From contig CM044313.1 of assembly GCA_024291935.2 (NCBI GenBank), forward strand, positions 82,707,001 through 82,771,000: a DNA stretch of 64,000 bases, written 5' to 3'. This DNA comes from Okapia johnstoni. Lineage: Eukaryota; Chordata; Mammalia; Artiodactyla; Giraffidae. Shown here one piece after another: positions 9,865 to 21,105 of this stretch. Both the position numbers and the translations under genes were made by a program. Numbering within the stretch: the stretch's first letter is position 1; each line of letters starts with the position of its first letter. Under the pieces are notes generated by a model, which worked only from the letters and a program-made list of their open reading frames with translations, had not been told where the DNA came from and did no database searches.

Positions 9865-10922
9865 TATTAAATGGACATTAAGGATCAGAAAAAAAATAGT
9901 AAGAGGGTGGCACTCCACTACTTTGAGAAAGCCCTACCCCTTCCCTGGTTAGACTAGTGTGTACGCCTCTCCACCATCAGCCTCACTCCTCTGCCTTTTG
10001 TCTTCATTCTTTAAACTTAAATCTCTCTCACCGCATGGATGAAAAGTTGATCTGTGAACTTAGTCCCCCTGCTCCATTCCTTAGCCACTGAATAACACTT
10101 GAGCTGTGTGGATCTCAGCTTCAGTTTTGTTATTCGGCTGCTTGAACCAGGATGGGAAAAGAACCCTCTGCTTGGCAGGGAAGAGAGCCTCAGCCAGGCT
10201 AGGGCCTGAGCAGGGTCCAGAGGACTTAATTCCATAACAGGAGAAAAGTGAAGTAGAGAGAAAGTAAGACCAAAGGTCATAGAAATGGAAAGGAAAGAAG
10301 CCGGAAATCATTGAATCATCGAACTCTACTCTGGGCATGATGGCCTTGGGGAGAAGCCTGGGAAACGAAGCGGTGGGACCCACTAAGATCCTGCTGATGC
10401 TGCGTCTGTGCTAACGTCCAGGGGCATGTGCACAGTTAAAAGGTGTGGCCGGGGAAAGCCACCGGTAGGCCAGGGAGACACCGCAAGGTGAGCCTGATCT
10501 TGGTCAACCTCCCACCATCCATTTCTTTAGGCTCCAAGACTCGGAAACATGAATTCTGACAGCACATTGAAAGATATGGACATACAGTTCCCAGCAAGGA
10601 TGCTCATTTATTAACTTTCAGCTGAAAATATAGTTATTAAGTGGGCAGGATGTTTGCATCAACATGATCAATGTCTGTTTTCCCTGAAGGCAGGAGACAG
10701 AGAGGAAGGCAAACTTCAGAACAAGGGGAACCAGGTGAGCCTAGGAGGGCTCTCCTGCTAAGGCACCCTCTGCTGCCCCCACCTGAGCTTAGACAAGGAG
10801 ACTGTCCACAGAGCCAAGACTGTCCTCCCCAACATCCAAAAATGTATCACCCACATCTGGCTCCCAGAGGGTTTTTTCCCTACTCTCTACACTAACTACA
10901 GCCCTTCAATTTACACCCTTTT
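9865..10922. other. No gene recognised
   Basis: Single-copy-looking sequence. Open frames of 87-100 codons on the minus strand (10017-10383) overlap each other in different frames and show no family features. No RNA gene or CpG island seen. Confidence 0.5.
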
Positions 10923-10932
10923 CTCCCAACCA

Positions 10933-11141
10933 CAGAGTGGCTTGCCAGGTAGCTCAGTGGTAAAAAAATCAGCCTGCCAAGCAGGAGATGTGTATTTCAT
11001 TCCCATGTTAGGAAGATGCCCTGGAGAAGAAAATGGACACCCACTCCAGTATGCTTGCCTGGGAAATCCCATGGACACAGGAGCCTGGCAGGCTACAGTC
11101 CATGGGGTTGCAAAAGAGTCAGATACGGCTTAGCAACTAAA
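10933..11141 (+). mobile_element. Bov-tA SINE
   Basis: The head has a degraded B-box followed by a BovA body with a TAGCAACTAAA tail. Flanking repeats are CTCCCAACCA (10923-10932) and CTCCTAACCA (11142-11151), 9/10 identical. Confidence 0.92.
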
Positions 11142-11151
11142 CTCCTAACCA

Positions 11152-12494
11152 TATACCACAACATCAGTATGGTATGATTTCTGTTTTTTTAATTATGAGC
11201 GAAATAATATTTTAGTCTATCCTCCCCAAGATTCCTGTGATTCTATATGTTTTTATGGACAATTTCCTAACTTGGGTATTCCTAAGGCTGGCTATTTAAC
11301 AGTGTATGATGTAATTTACTAGTTTAATTCTCAACACAGAAACTTGTCTTCTTTTTCTAAGGTAAGGGTTACAGGACTGGGGTCTCACTGTTGCCCGCAG
11401 GAACCAAGGAAACCTTCTAGATTTAACCAAACTACAGGGGGTCATGAAGCCGTCACTCAGCAGGCCCTCCACAGCACAGCTTTGATCTACCCAGACTGGT
11501 GCGCGGGAGAGCTTGGGCAAAGCGAGGGCAGGAGGGACGGAACCAAAATCACAAGGGAAAAACCAGGGGAGTCAATGTTCTCCTCATTGCCTTGACCCAG
11601 AGCCCTGCCGAGGAGCCATATGCTGCTGAGATTCCAGACGGCTTGAGCATTTCCCAGAGCCCTGAGGCCCAGTGGCAGCATCCCTGCTACACAGATGGGG
11701 GAACAGATTGAGAGAGGACCTGCGATTTAGTCGGCAGGCAGAGAGCTAGGTGTCCATGACGTCACCCGGCAGACTTTCACTTGGGATTGGAAACAGGTTT
11801 TCAGCCATCAGGCAGAGCCTCTCGCCGGAAAAATTGGAACCAAAAACTCCTTTGTGATTCTCTGCATTGGAGGAAATGTGGGCACTAGGGTACATCCATT
11901 TGGGAGACCTGTAGATGGCTGGGTCCATTACGGGTTTAATGTTTCAGGACAGCAATCTAGTCTCCCCACAGCTAAGCTGGCAGAGATACGTACTGTGGGA
12001 AAGATGCTCTGAGGTACCCTGCTGAAGTGGGGAATTATCAAGATTAGCAAAACGGCCACTACCTGCCACCCACCACATTCCACTGAAGCACTTCCAACAC
12101 GCTTTAAGCATCCTGGTCATTCCCTCTGCGAAGCTGAGTACGTGCCAAGTCAGACTTTAAAGGAATCCTGTGAAAATAACTGAGGACCGTTCTCAACTTG
12201 AAATCGCAAGTCTTTTTGCCTGAGGAGGTGATTCAACACTTGGCCCACCTCCCCATGCACACACTCTTACCCCGCTGTCTGGCCAGCCCTCTGCCGTGAG
12301 CTCTGCTCTCTCCCGCTCTGTCTTGCTACCATTCCTGTTCTCTGCTCTCCAGGTCTCTCTCCATTTCGCCTCACACCCACGTTCTTTCCCATGACTCTTA
12401 CAACCAGTAAAGAAATGGAAAGAAAGATGTGCTCCTGAGGTTCTTGGGTTCTACACGATAAACAAGATTAAGCCAATGAGGATTCCTCAGGGAT
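11152..12494. other. No gene recognised; possible MIR scrap
   Basis: Mostly unique sequence. Around 11690-11760 a MIR-like antisense phrase ('cagatgggggaacagattgagag') is visible. The longest frames are 83 codons or less. Confidence 0.45.
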
Positions 12495-12600
12495 GACTCA
12501 TTCGTTGATTCACTCATAACTTTTAACAAATATTTATTGACTGTAATAAACAAAGGGACTCCTCACCCGTAGAAACTTAAAATCTGTAGTCTTCCGTAGC
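12495..12600 (-). repeat. L2 3'-end fragment
   Basis: 'ttcactcataacttttaacaaatatttattgactg' is the reverse complement of the L2 terminal 'caataaatatttgttgaatgaatgaa' motif. Short and diverged. Confidence 0.55.
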
Positions 12601-12604
12601 TGGG

Positions 12605-13066
12605 CACAGTGTCAGAATCACTGGAGGCCATGTTAGTTTTCAGATATCTGCATTTTTAACAAGTGAAAGTCACTGAGTCATGTCTGACTCTTTGCAACCC
12701 CATGGACTATACAGTCCATGGAATTCTTCAGGTCAGAATACTGGAGTGGGTACCTGTTCCCTTCTCCAGGGGATCTTCCCTGTCCAGGGATTGAACCAAG
12801 GTTTCCCACATTGCAGGCGGATTCTTTACCAGCTGAGCCACGAGGGAAGCCCAAGAATACTGGAGTGGGTAGCCTATCCCTTCTCCAGCAGATCTTCCCA
12901 ACCCAGAAATCGAACCAGGGTCTCCTGCATTGCAGGCAGATTCTTCACCAACTGAGCTATCAGGGAGGCCTTTAACAAGCATTTCATGAAAGCCCCCTCA
13001 CTTCATTTTTAACAAGTGTTTCAGGTAATTCTGAAGTAGTAGGGCCTTCAAACTACTTGTTGAGTA
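12605..13066 (+). mobile_element. MER5A-like hAT element, split by a SINE
   Basis: 'gtcagaatcactggagg', 'gcatttttaacaag' and, to the right of the SINE, 'tttttaacaagtgtttcaggtaattctgaagtagt' match successive landmarks of the non-autonomous MER5A DNA transposon. Diverged; ends approximate. Confidence 0.55.
12664..12970 (-). mobile_element. Composite (dimeric) Bov-tA SINE
   Basis: On the minus strand: tRNA-like head, partial BovA, second tRNA-like head, full BovA, tail. Exact 9-bp repeats TTTAACAAG lie at 12655-12663 and 12971-12979. Its middle part (12773-12871) is the likely source of the copy at 14018-14116. Confidence 0.93.
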
Positions 13067-13189
13067 GAACAAGAGGTGCCACTACGCCGTGACTCAGAAT
13101 GGAGATCATGGGAAGAAAGTCAACCCCATCTAGATGTTTCAGGAGCCCCCTCATTTCTTACCCATGTAGTGCTGCTAGATTTAGCAAAT

Positions 13190-13405
13190 AAGGATATATA
13201 GTACGCCATGAAAGGATGCTAGCATTACTAGTTATTAAAGAAATGCAAATAAAAACTACAGTGAGGTGTTACCTCACACCAGTCAGAATGCTCCAACACT
13301 GTTGGTGGGAATGTAAATTGGTTCAGCTACTACAGAGAACAGTATGGAAGTTTCTTAAAAAATGAAAAGTCTAGTTACCATCTGATCCAACAATCTCACT
13401 TCTGG
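13190..13405 (+). mobile_element. L1 ORF2 3'-region fragment with internal deletion
   Basis: 'gaaatgcaaataaaaactacagtgaggt', 'acctcacaccagtcagaatg' and 'ctgttggtgggaatgtaaattgg' are well-known L1 ORF2 C-terminal codons. The roughly 60-70 bp normally between the second and third phrase are missing. It is truncated at both ends and abuts BovB directly. Confidence 0.85.
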
Positions 13406-14512
13406 GATCTCCCTGTAGTCTAAGGGAGTCTCAAGAGTCTTCTCCAACATCACAGGTCAAAAGCATCAGTTCTTCGGTGCTCAGCTTTCATTATAGTCCA
13501 ACTCTCACATCCATACATGACTACTGGAAAAACCATAGCTTTGACCATAGGGACCTTTGTTGGCAAAGTAATGTCTCTGCTTTTTCATATGCTGTCTAGG
13601 TTTGTCATAGCTTTTCTTCCAAGGAGCAAGTGTCTTTTAATGTCATGGCTGCAGTCTCCATCTGCAGCGATTTTGGAGCCCAAGAAAATAAAGTTTGTCA
13701 CTGTTTCCATTGTTATCCCATGTATTTGCCATGAAGTGATGGGACCAGATCTTAGTGTTTTGAATGTTGAGTTTGAAGCCAGCTTTTTCACTCTCCTCTT
13801 TCACTTTCATCAAGAGGCTCTTTAGTTCTTCTTTACTTTCTGCCATAAGGGTGGTGTCATCTGCATATCTGAGGTTATTGGTATTTCTCCTGGCAGTCTT
13901 GATTCCAGCCTGTGCTTCATCCAGCCAAGCATTTCTCATGATGTACTCTGCATATAAGTTAAATAATCAGGGTGACAATATACAGCCTTGACATACTCCT
14001 TTCCCAATTTGGAACCAATCTTCCCTGTCCAGGGATTGAACCAAGGTTTCCCACATTGCAGGCGGATTCTTTACCAGCTGAGCCATGAGGGAAGCCCAAG
14101 AATACTGGAGTGGGTATTCATTGTTTCATGTCCGGTTCTAATGTTGCTTCTTGACCTGCATATAGATTTCTCAGGAGGCAGGTAAGGTGCTATGGTATTC
14201 CTATCTCTTGAAGAATTTTCCACAGTTTGTTGTGATCCACACAGTCAAAGGCTTTGGTGTAGTCAATAAAGTAGAAGTAGGTGTTTTCTGGAATTCTCTT
14301 GCTTTTCCTATGATCCAACAAATGTTGGAAATTTGATCTCTTGTTCCTTTGCCTTTTCTAAATCCAACTTGAACATCTGTAAGTTCTTGGTTCAAGTACT
14401 GTTGAAGCCTGGCTTGGAGAATTTTGAGCATTGCTTTACTAGCGTGTGAGATGAGTGCAATTGTGCGGTAGTTTGAACATTCTTTGGCATTGCCTTTCTT
14501 TGGTATTGGCCA
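13406..14512 (-). mobile_element. BovB LINE internal fragment, 3' end missing
   Basis: Minus-strand BovB from within the C-terminal domain (13406) to just upstream of RT motif A (14512). The normal terminal ~300 bp are absent on the left. The copy carries many substitutions and small indels. An unrelated 99-bp SINE-derived block is embedded at 14018-14116. Motif C with YADD is still readable near 13860-13875; motif A is degraded near 14240-14280. Confidence 0.92.
14018..14116 (-). repeat. Copy of 12773-12871 inserted in BovB
   Basis: These 99 bp match 12773-12871 at 98 positions without gaps, in the same orientation. The single difference is C to T at a CpG (12841 versus 14086). BovB sequence resumes on both sides with almost nothing lost. 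There is no tail or TSD. Confidence 0.9.
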
Positions 14513-14544
14513 AGTATGTAGAACATCTTAATATATGGTTAGAT

Positions 14545-14675
14545 AGCATCACTGACTCAACGGCCATGAATTTCAGCAAACCCTGGGAGATGATGAAGGA
14601 CAGCCAAGCCTGATGTGCTGCAGTCTATGGGGTCTCAGAGTCGGACGTGACTTAGTGACTGAACAAGAACAATGC
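14545..14675 (+). mobile_element. BovB 3'-end fragment, inverted relative to neighbour
   Basis: Sense-strand BovB terminus from the 'gatagcatcactgactcaa' stretch to a GACTGAACAAGAACAA tail. Orientation is opposite to the BovB at 13406-14512, so it is a separate insertion or the displaced end of a rearranged copy. Confidence 0.85.
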
Positions 14676-16744
14676 AATATTTGGGACATACTTTTACTAA
14701 AATTGTACTCGTTTATCTGATTTTCAGGTTTAACTAGACATTCTGTATTTTACATGGCAAACCTATACCTACCCCATCTCAAAGTGAAGATCTTAGAGCC
14801 TTTGACCTGCATGCCTTCTCCGCCCTCTGTGAATCAGTCCTACCCAGCCTCTCTGCTCCTGCCTCAGCAGGCCTTTCACTTCCTTCTGGATGCAAAATCA
14901 CCCATGGGCCAGGGCCACCCACACTAGGCAGGCAGAGTGAATGAATCGGCCCCGAACCACAGTTCATCACCCTACTCAGGAAAACTTCTCTTCCCAGCTC
15001 CCTATCACCTCACCCTCTGGTCTTATGTGCCCAACCTGTTACTCCCAGCCCAGATGCCTTCCTTGAAAGCCCCTGCTTGCCTGGACTCTGTAAATAACTG
15101 GTTCTCTCTGGCCAGCTGACCTCTTGTCCCGTATAGTACAACTGTGTTGTAAGGATGAGAGGAGACAAGGAATAGAGAAAATTTTAATGTAAACACAAGA
15201 AGTACTTGACCTGTGACTGTCAAACCGTGGTCTTATGACCACAATCTTGGGTAGATTACAACCATGACTGCTCTGATTTTATCAGTTCATATATTTTTCT
15301 AGGTTAGACTTCATTTGAATGCGCTAACTAAAAAACTGAAAGTCACTAGACTATACAGTTGGTAACCAACTCTCTGGCTTATTTTGAGTTGGAGAGAGCA
15401 CAGTTGACTGTCTACCCAGCATCCATTCCCTCTTTTTCACTCCCTAACAGAATTCTGATTTTGTTCAGGGATTCATCCATAGAGTAGGTGCCTCAGCTCT
15501 AAAGACAGATCTAACTGATCATTGGTAACACCCTCCCCCGGCCAGCAATGGTTTCAGGACTGGGCAGGTGACCGAATATTGTCATTGAGTCATGAGGTGA
15601 AACCTTCCAGGGGTCTTCTAGAAAACATCACCTAACTCCTAAGACAAAGTGCCAAGAAGTGCTGGTCCTTCTTCTTCCTCTGGTACCATCAGAACTGAGT
15701 TGGATGGCTAGATTGATGCTGCCATCTTGATATTAGCCTGAAATGAAGCCTGATGCTGAGGAAGCAGAGTGAGAGGGACAGCAGAGCTGGGACCTTGAAA
15801 ACACTGTGGACACTGGAGAACCACTGAATATCTTTCCTCTTGAAGCTGGTTTGGATAGGATCTTTACTACTTGTGTATGCACTTGGAGCTTCTATTAAAA
15901 GGGAATGTCAAAGGCAGACACTTAAAATTCTGAGATTCGCAGCAATAGATGTGGACCCATCTGTCCCTATTTCCATCCAAAGGGCAGACATTTGCTCATC
16001 CTTATTTCTCAATGGATATTGCCCACAGTAGGAGTGGAATTGATTAATTTTCCCTTTTCTATGAGTTTGAATAAAAATAGCTCTACTTTAATATTTGTTG
16101 ATGAACTGTTGAAAATAAGTTTAGTCCTCCCTCAGGTGAAACCTCCATATTTAAGCATCTTCAGATCCACGAGAAACAGCACGTGATGTCTGAACTAACA
16201 TACATTTTGCTCTGGAGCACAGGCAGAGGCCAGAGTCCCTCAGGCATCTTTAAGGTGCTGAAACCTACAGCTCATGGGCAGAGCTCTGGGCCAACTATAT
16301 CACATGCTACTCTTAATGTCCTTGACTTTTCCTGCACCCTTCACCTCCTCTGAGTGTTGAGCTAGCCCCCTGGCTTGGGGCTCCCACTTTGTAAACTCTA
16401 CCCATGCTGCCTACTCCTGTTTCAAGCATTTCCATAAACCCATACATCAGTTCTTCACAAGAGGGCTGACTCTGGGTTGTTGACTCTGAAAAAGTGAGTT
16501 TCCTTCTCAGGGATTCCAAAATAGTACAGTAAAGCCACTAGAAACTAATGACATATTAAATCCACCAGCAATGACACAACTAAAGAAGTGAATGGCTCCA
16601 AACTAGGGGCTCTTATTTGAATATGGTTAAGACATAGACACAGTAAAGGCGGAAAAAAAAATACAATATTGGATTAATCATGGACACTAATAAAAACCAA
16701 CACATGAAACTGGCAAGAGGATAAAAACAGACATACCAAAGTGA
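14676..16744. other. No gene recognised; ancient repeat scrap
   Basis: Largely single-copy-looking. At 15540-15840 the pattern of an ancient interspersed repeat is present (a 'gtgaccgaatattgtcattgagtcatgagg' form, then 'gctgccatcttg', then 'gagaaccactga'), but I cannot name it with confidence. Frames of 60-68 codons are chance-like. Confidence 0.45.
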
Positions 16745-16885
16745 GGCCAATTCATTCCATAAATATTTACTGAGTGCCTACTACCCTGTGCCAGGCATGA
16801 CCACAGGTTGCTAAAAATACAAACTAAGTTCTGTTTCTGCCCTCAAGAGATTCCCAGTTTTCCTAGGGACAGACACATAAATAAT
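16745..16885 (-). repeat. L2 3'-end fragment
   Basis: 'aatatttactgagtgcctactaccctgtgccaggcat' followed by 'tgccctcaagagattcccag' and 'agggacagacacataaata' is the reverse complement of the L2 3' UTR. Confidence 0.85.
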
Positions 16886-17711
16886 TTAAGATAAATCTTA
16901 AAGAATGAAAGAATTCACAAAATGGGAAATGGGGGAGGTAGGAGTCATATACACAAGCCAATTCATATGGAATTCTCAGAGTAAACACGCAGGCTTTGTA
17001 TTCAGGCAAAAAAAAATGGTGGCTGGTGGGTGAGGGTGGGAGATTAGTGAGCAGACTGAGGCTGGTTATGTTTGACTTCCCTCCTATTCCAAGGAATTTG
17101 ACCTTCCACAAGTAGCCAATGGATTTTGGTTGTTTGATGGGTAGGTGGGGGGTTATCTATATAACTATTTAAGCAAGGAAAAGATATCACCAAATTTATG
17201 ATTTCATTCTAAAGAAGTATCAATATGCACAAAATGTTCATTAAAATATGTGAAGAAGTTATAAAGTAGTTTTGACTATTTTCATTCCTAAACACTCTCT
17301 TTGAGGGATAGTCACAAAAATGATAACTGTTTTTACCTCAAGGAAGTTAAGTCCATGAGTGGTTTTTCACCTTTGAACATATGCATTTTTAAAATTCTTG
17401 TGACCATATATTATGTTGATGATTTTAAAAATGTGTGTGTTTAGAGATATGGATGGCATTTTTATAGACTGAGACTAGCCGTCAGGAAGGCCTATTACAA
17501 GACCGTCCTCATGGTTCAGGTGTGATATATGAATATCTGGATCAAGGCAGTGGGGACCAGGTGGGAGTAGCTTCTTGGGCCAGAGGCAGATTTGCCCAGT
17601 CTAGGTGACCACTTGGTATCAGGTTGGTGGGGAAAGGGATGGAGGAGTCAGAGATGACCCAGGGAATTGGACAGACCTGGGGCTAGAAGAAGTCAGGGCT
17701 AGACTTCTTCC
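16886..17711. other. No gene recognised
   Basis: AT-rich on the left, more GC-balanced after 17480. No repeat family or coding signal recognised. Confidence 0.5.
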
Positions 17712-17836
17712 CTCACTGACTCAATGGACATGAGTTTGAGCAAACTCTAGGAGATAGTGAAGGACAGGGAAGCCTGGCACGCTGCAGTCCATGGGGTCAC
17801 AAAGTGTTGGACACGACTTAACTGAACAACAACAAA
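17712..17836 (+). mobile_element. BovB 3'-end fragment
   Basis: Last ~125 bp of BovB in sense orientation, ending with GACTTAACTGAACAACAACAAA. Diverged. Confidence 0.88.
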
Positions 17837-19689
17837 TATTCACACTACGGAGGTGGAGGCCTTCGTAGGGCATTCTTCCCTTCATAGAACTGCAGCAGTG
17901 GACTCACACTGGCCCATGGCCCACTTACAACACCCCACTGCCCACACCTATCCAGTCTTACCTGGAAACTCCCTGTCTGAACTCACCAGGCCTGCCTGGG
18001 AGAGCCAGGTTTATTATCAAAAGCTTACAAAGCTCAGCCTCTTTGAAGGCAATTAAAACTCCAGTGTGGGAGAGCTTTGGCACCAACTACTTTTTCCACC
18101 TAGCTGACTCTCACTATAGATGCAATAGTCCACTAGCTCAACGTGGAGCCGAGTGGGAGATGACAACACACTCACACTCTGCTGCTGTGTGAGTGCAGCC
18201 CTCCATTCCCTCTGCCCCTTGCAATTCCCCAAAGCTCCCATTCAACAAGGAAAACATGGATCTGATTAGCGGGTTTGATGTGGGCCAAACAGTTGCAGCC
18301 CATTTTCATCTGACAGACAGGAGGAGCACCAATTTCTATCCAAAAAAGAAACAGAAAAAAAAATGAGTGGCAAGTCTAGAGCTGAGCTGGCTGGGCCAAG
18401 GAGAAGGACTGCAAAGGAGAAAATTGCCTCAATTAAGTCAAATCTGTCCTGGGAGAATGGGCTGCAGAATCAGGTCCAGGTCACCATTTGCATGATCACA
18501 TTAATTTGTCATTTTTTTTCCCCCCAACTACATTTCTATTCCTGCCACCTAACAAAGTTCGGGTCCACTCTCCACTCACATAAGGATCGCCAGAACATGA
18601 GAAATAGGCAGTTCTAAATAGAGGCACCATTTACAACTAGTAGCATAGAAAGTGATCCAGCTCTAAATACCAAAAAGGAAACAGCATTGTTTCAACAAGT
18701 AGGTAATTTGATAAAGACAACTTTCAATAGTTTAAGCATAAGGACTTTTGCCCTATATTGTGAAGGAGGCGAGACTAATTAGAAAACAAAACTTGGTCAG
18801 TGGTGTGCTCTTGCTGGTCCCCAAAAGGGAAACGGTAGATTATCAGGAATTTTGCAAGCTGGTTGACATCACATTGGTAGTTGGAAATCAGCTATGGTGG
18901 AAGCATTTACACCATGGAAATTGGCAAATGCTCCAATTGTGACAGCCTCTCCTTTAGGCACTCATAAAACATTTATCAGTACAGAACTATGATCCTCTTT
19001 TCATTTAAAGGTCTATTTATATATGCATTGGTGTATGTGTGTATGTAAAAAGCCACAAAGTAAAATAGCTAAAATATTAACTGTATTAATTCCAGGTGAT
19101 GTGACTAACACATTTTTTTATCTTCTTTTACTTTATATTTTTCCTACAGTGAACATGTATTCTTCATAAAATAACCAACCTTCTGGCAAAGGGAGCAGTT
19201 CCTTTCCCTTCGGAGCTCTCTGACTCACCCCTTTCCTCTCCTTCCTTCCCTTTAAATTTCCTCCTTCTCTGACCTCCTAGGTTTTTATTGCCTGCGTAGG
19301 GTGTTGCTGAAATTCCAAACTACTCACCTACTCCCAGGCAGGCAGAATGCCAAGTAATGAGGCCGGGTGAGTGGGCGTCAGGCTCCAGGTGCATGGAGCC
19401 CAAACTCAGCCATGGTTGAGGGGGTGGGGGGACTGCCTTCTGCCCTGGGCACAAAGCTGGTACTGGTGATTTAACAAAAGAGCAGTGACCAGCTGGGAAG
19501 ATCAGCAGTCTCGGCCCAAGTGACCCCATGCTCTGTAGATGGGACCACACCACCCCTCCAGGTATTCATATCCGTGTTCACCTGCTACATACTGACCATT
19601 CCAGTAGATTTACAGAGCAGGGCGACCACTCTCAAAGTTCACAGCTAGCACTTCACTGTCTCCTTGCTATCACTGGGTGTTCTTCCAGT
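17837..19689. other. No gene recognised
   Basis: No named repeat or exon supported. Short frames at 18363-18617 and 18748-18942 (plus) have no recognisable domain. The stretch 18960-19180 has an L1M-like AT-rich feel but is not assignable by eye. Confidence 0.45.
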
Positions 19690-19785
19690 TTATCAGACAT
19701 CAACCCAGGCACAGAAAGCCCAAGTGATTTGCCCAAACTCACTCAGCCTGGAGCAGAGCTGGGACAACAGTCCAGGTATTAATAC
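19690..19785 (-). repeat. MIR fragment
   Basis: 'cacagaaagcccaagtgatttgcccaaactcactcagc' is the antisense MIR core, followed by 'gagcagagctgggac'. Confidence 0.75.
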
Positions 19786-20714
19786 TGAAGTTCAGGTTTT
19801 CCCCCTTGATTATATAAAGTATGTCAGAAGACTCTGAATTTCTGACTGTATAGAGTTTTTGTTTTTTAAAAACAAAAAGAATTTTGTGAATAGTGTAAGG
19901 GATTTTACTTTTTTTTTTTTTTTACCAACTGTGTAGTTTGAATGAAACTTGAGCTCCTGTTTCGGCATGAGTAAAGAAGTCTAAGATAGACTTCTTGGGT
20001 AAAGGAAAGGGCTACTGACCCCTGACCCCAGCAGGACTTGGTTTTGGAACTTGAACTTGGTCTCTGTAGGAAGGTAAGATGCTACCATGTTTTCTCCTAC
20101 TTTCTAATATTCCTTGTTTGAGAGACTTTAGAGTGTGGGGTAAATGCTGGTATTATTGCTGGTGTTGCTTCTCCACCACTTTCACTTTCTAATCCCACAG
20201 ACTGGGAATCTCGACACCCACTTGCTGCCTCCAAAGTCCCCACTTCCCACAAGGCTTGGTGCACAGAGGGCTGATGAACACTCTGTGCGATCTCTTCAAG
20301 CAGACAGAGGACAACGTGTATATGTCCACAGTGCAGTCCAGGTCTGGTCGACGGCCTCTTGGCTCTGGTTACTCAGCTGGCCTGCAGAAACTCCTGGTTT
20401 GCCTGTGATTGGTAGAGAGACCAGGCCCTGTGAAGGGGGCTCCTTCTAAAATCAGGAGGGGGCTGTCCTGCAGGCAAAAGTGTCTAGAAACCCATGAGCA
20501 GCTTTAGAAGAAAGGCAGTGCTGATTTCAGAGTCTTGTTGACCAACCTGTGGGCTAGAAAGGATTTAAAAAATTTATCCAATATCTTTTGATGTGGTCCC
20601 TGGGAGGTGAAGGAATCACCATATTTAAGACAGGGGCCATGTAGTTAGGGCTCTGGTACTCAGTCCTGCTCCCCTCAGTGCAAACTGGAGCATACCCACT
20701 TTTTTTTTATGTAT
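19786..20714. other. No gene recognised; T-run
   Basis: A T-run lies at about 19910-19923. The sequence 20144-20450 is open on the plus strand for 101 codons with a leucine-rich start, but no family is recognised and flanking splice or regulatory signals are not evident. Confidence 0.45.
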
Positions 20715-20728
20715 ACAGGGTGTTCTTA

Positions 20729-20937
20729 AGGACTTCCCTATAGCTCAAACGGTAAAGAATCAGCCTGCAATGCAGGAGACCAGGGTTCAATCCCTGGGTT
20801 GGGAAGATCCTCTGGAGAAGAGAATGGTAACCCACTCCAGTGTTCTTGCCTAGAGAATCCCATGAACAGAGAAGCCTGGTGGGCTACAGTCCATGGGGTC
20901 GCAAAGAGTCAGACACGACTAAGCAACTAATACACAC
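20729..20937 (+). mobile_element. Bov-tA SINE
   Basis: Well-preserved head and BovA body with an ATACACACAC tail. Flanking repeats are ACAGGGTGTTCTTA (20715-20728) and ACAGGGTTTTCTTA (20938-20951), 13/14 identical. Confidence 0.95.
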
Positions 20938-21019
20938 ACAGGGTTTTCTTATCAAAATCTTTATAGAGAGGGTTACAGTGCCTTAAACACAGTAAGTTTG
21001 AAAGTTAACTCCTCTAATA

Positions 21020-21105
21020 TAACCACGTTGTTAAAGAGGTTGGAGAAACTAAGGCCCAGTGAGACAAAGTTCAGGCAGAGTGAGCGGAAGAGTCAGATCT
21101 TCCCA
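21020..21105 (-). repeat. MIR/L2-type fragment
   Basis: 'ttggagaaactaaggcccagtgagacaaagttcaggcagag' resembles the antisense MIR core ('gaggaaactgaggcacagagagg'). Confidence 0.55.

Noticed and set aside
13406..14675. Twin-priming explanation for the opposite-strand BovB 3' end at 14545
   Set aside because: Twin priming inverts the 5' part of an element; here the inverted piece is a 3' terminus, so a separate insertion or a rearrangement is needed.
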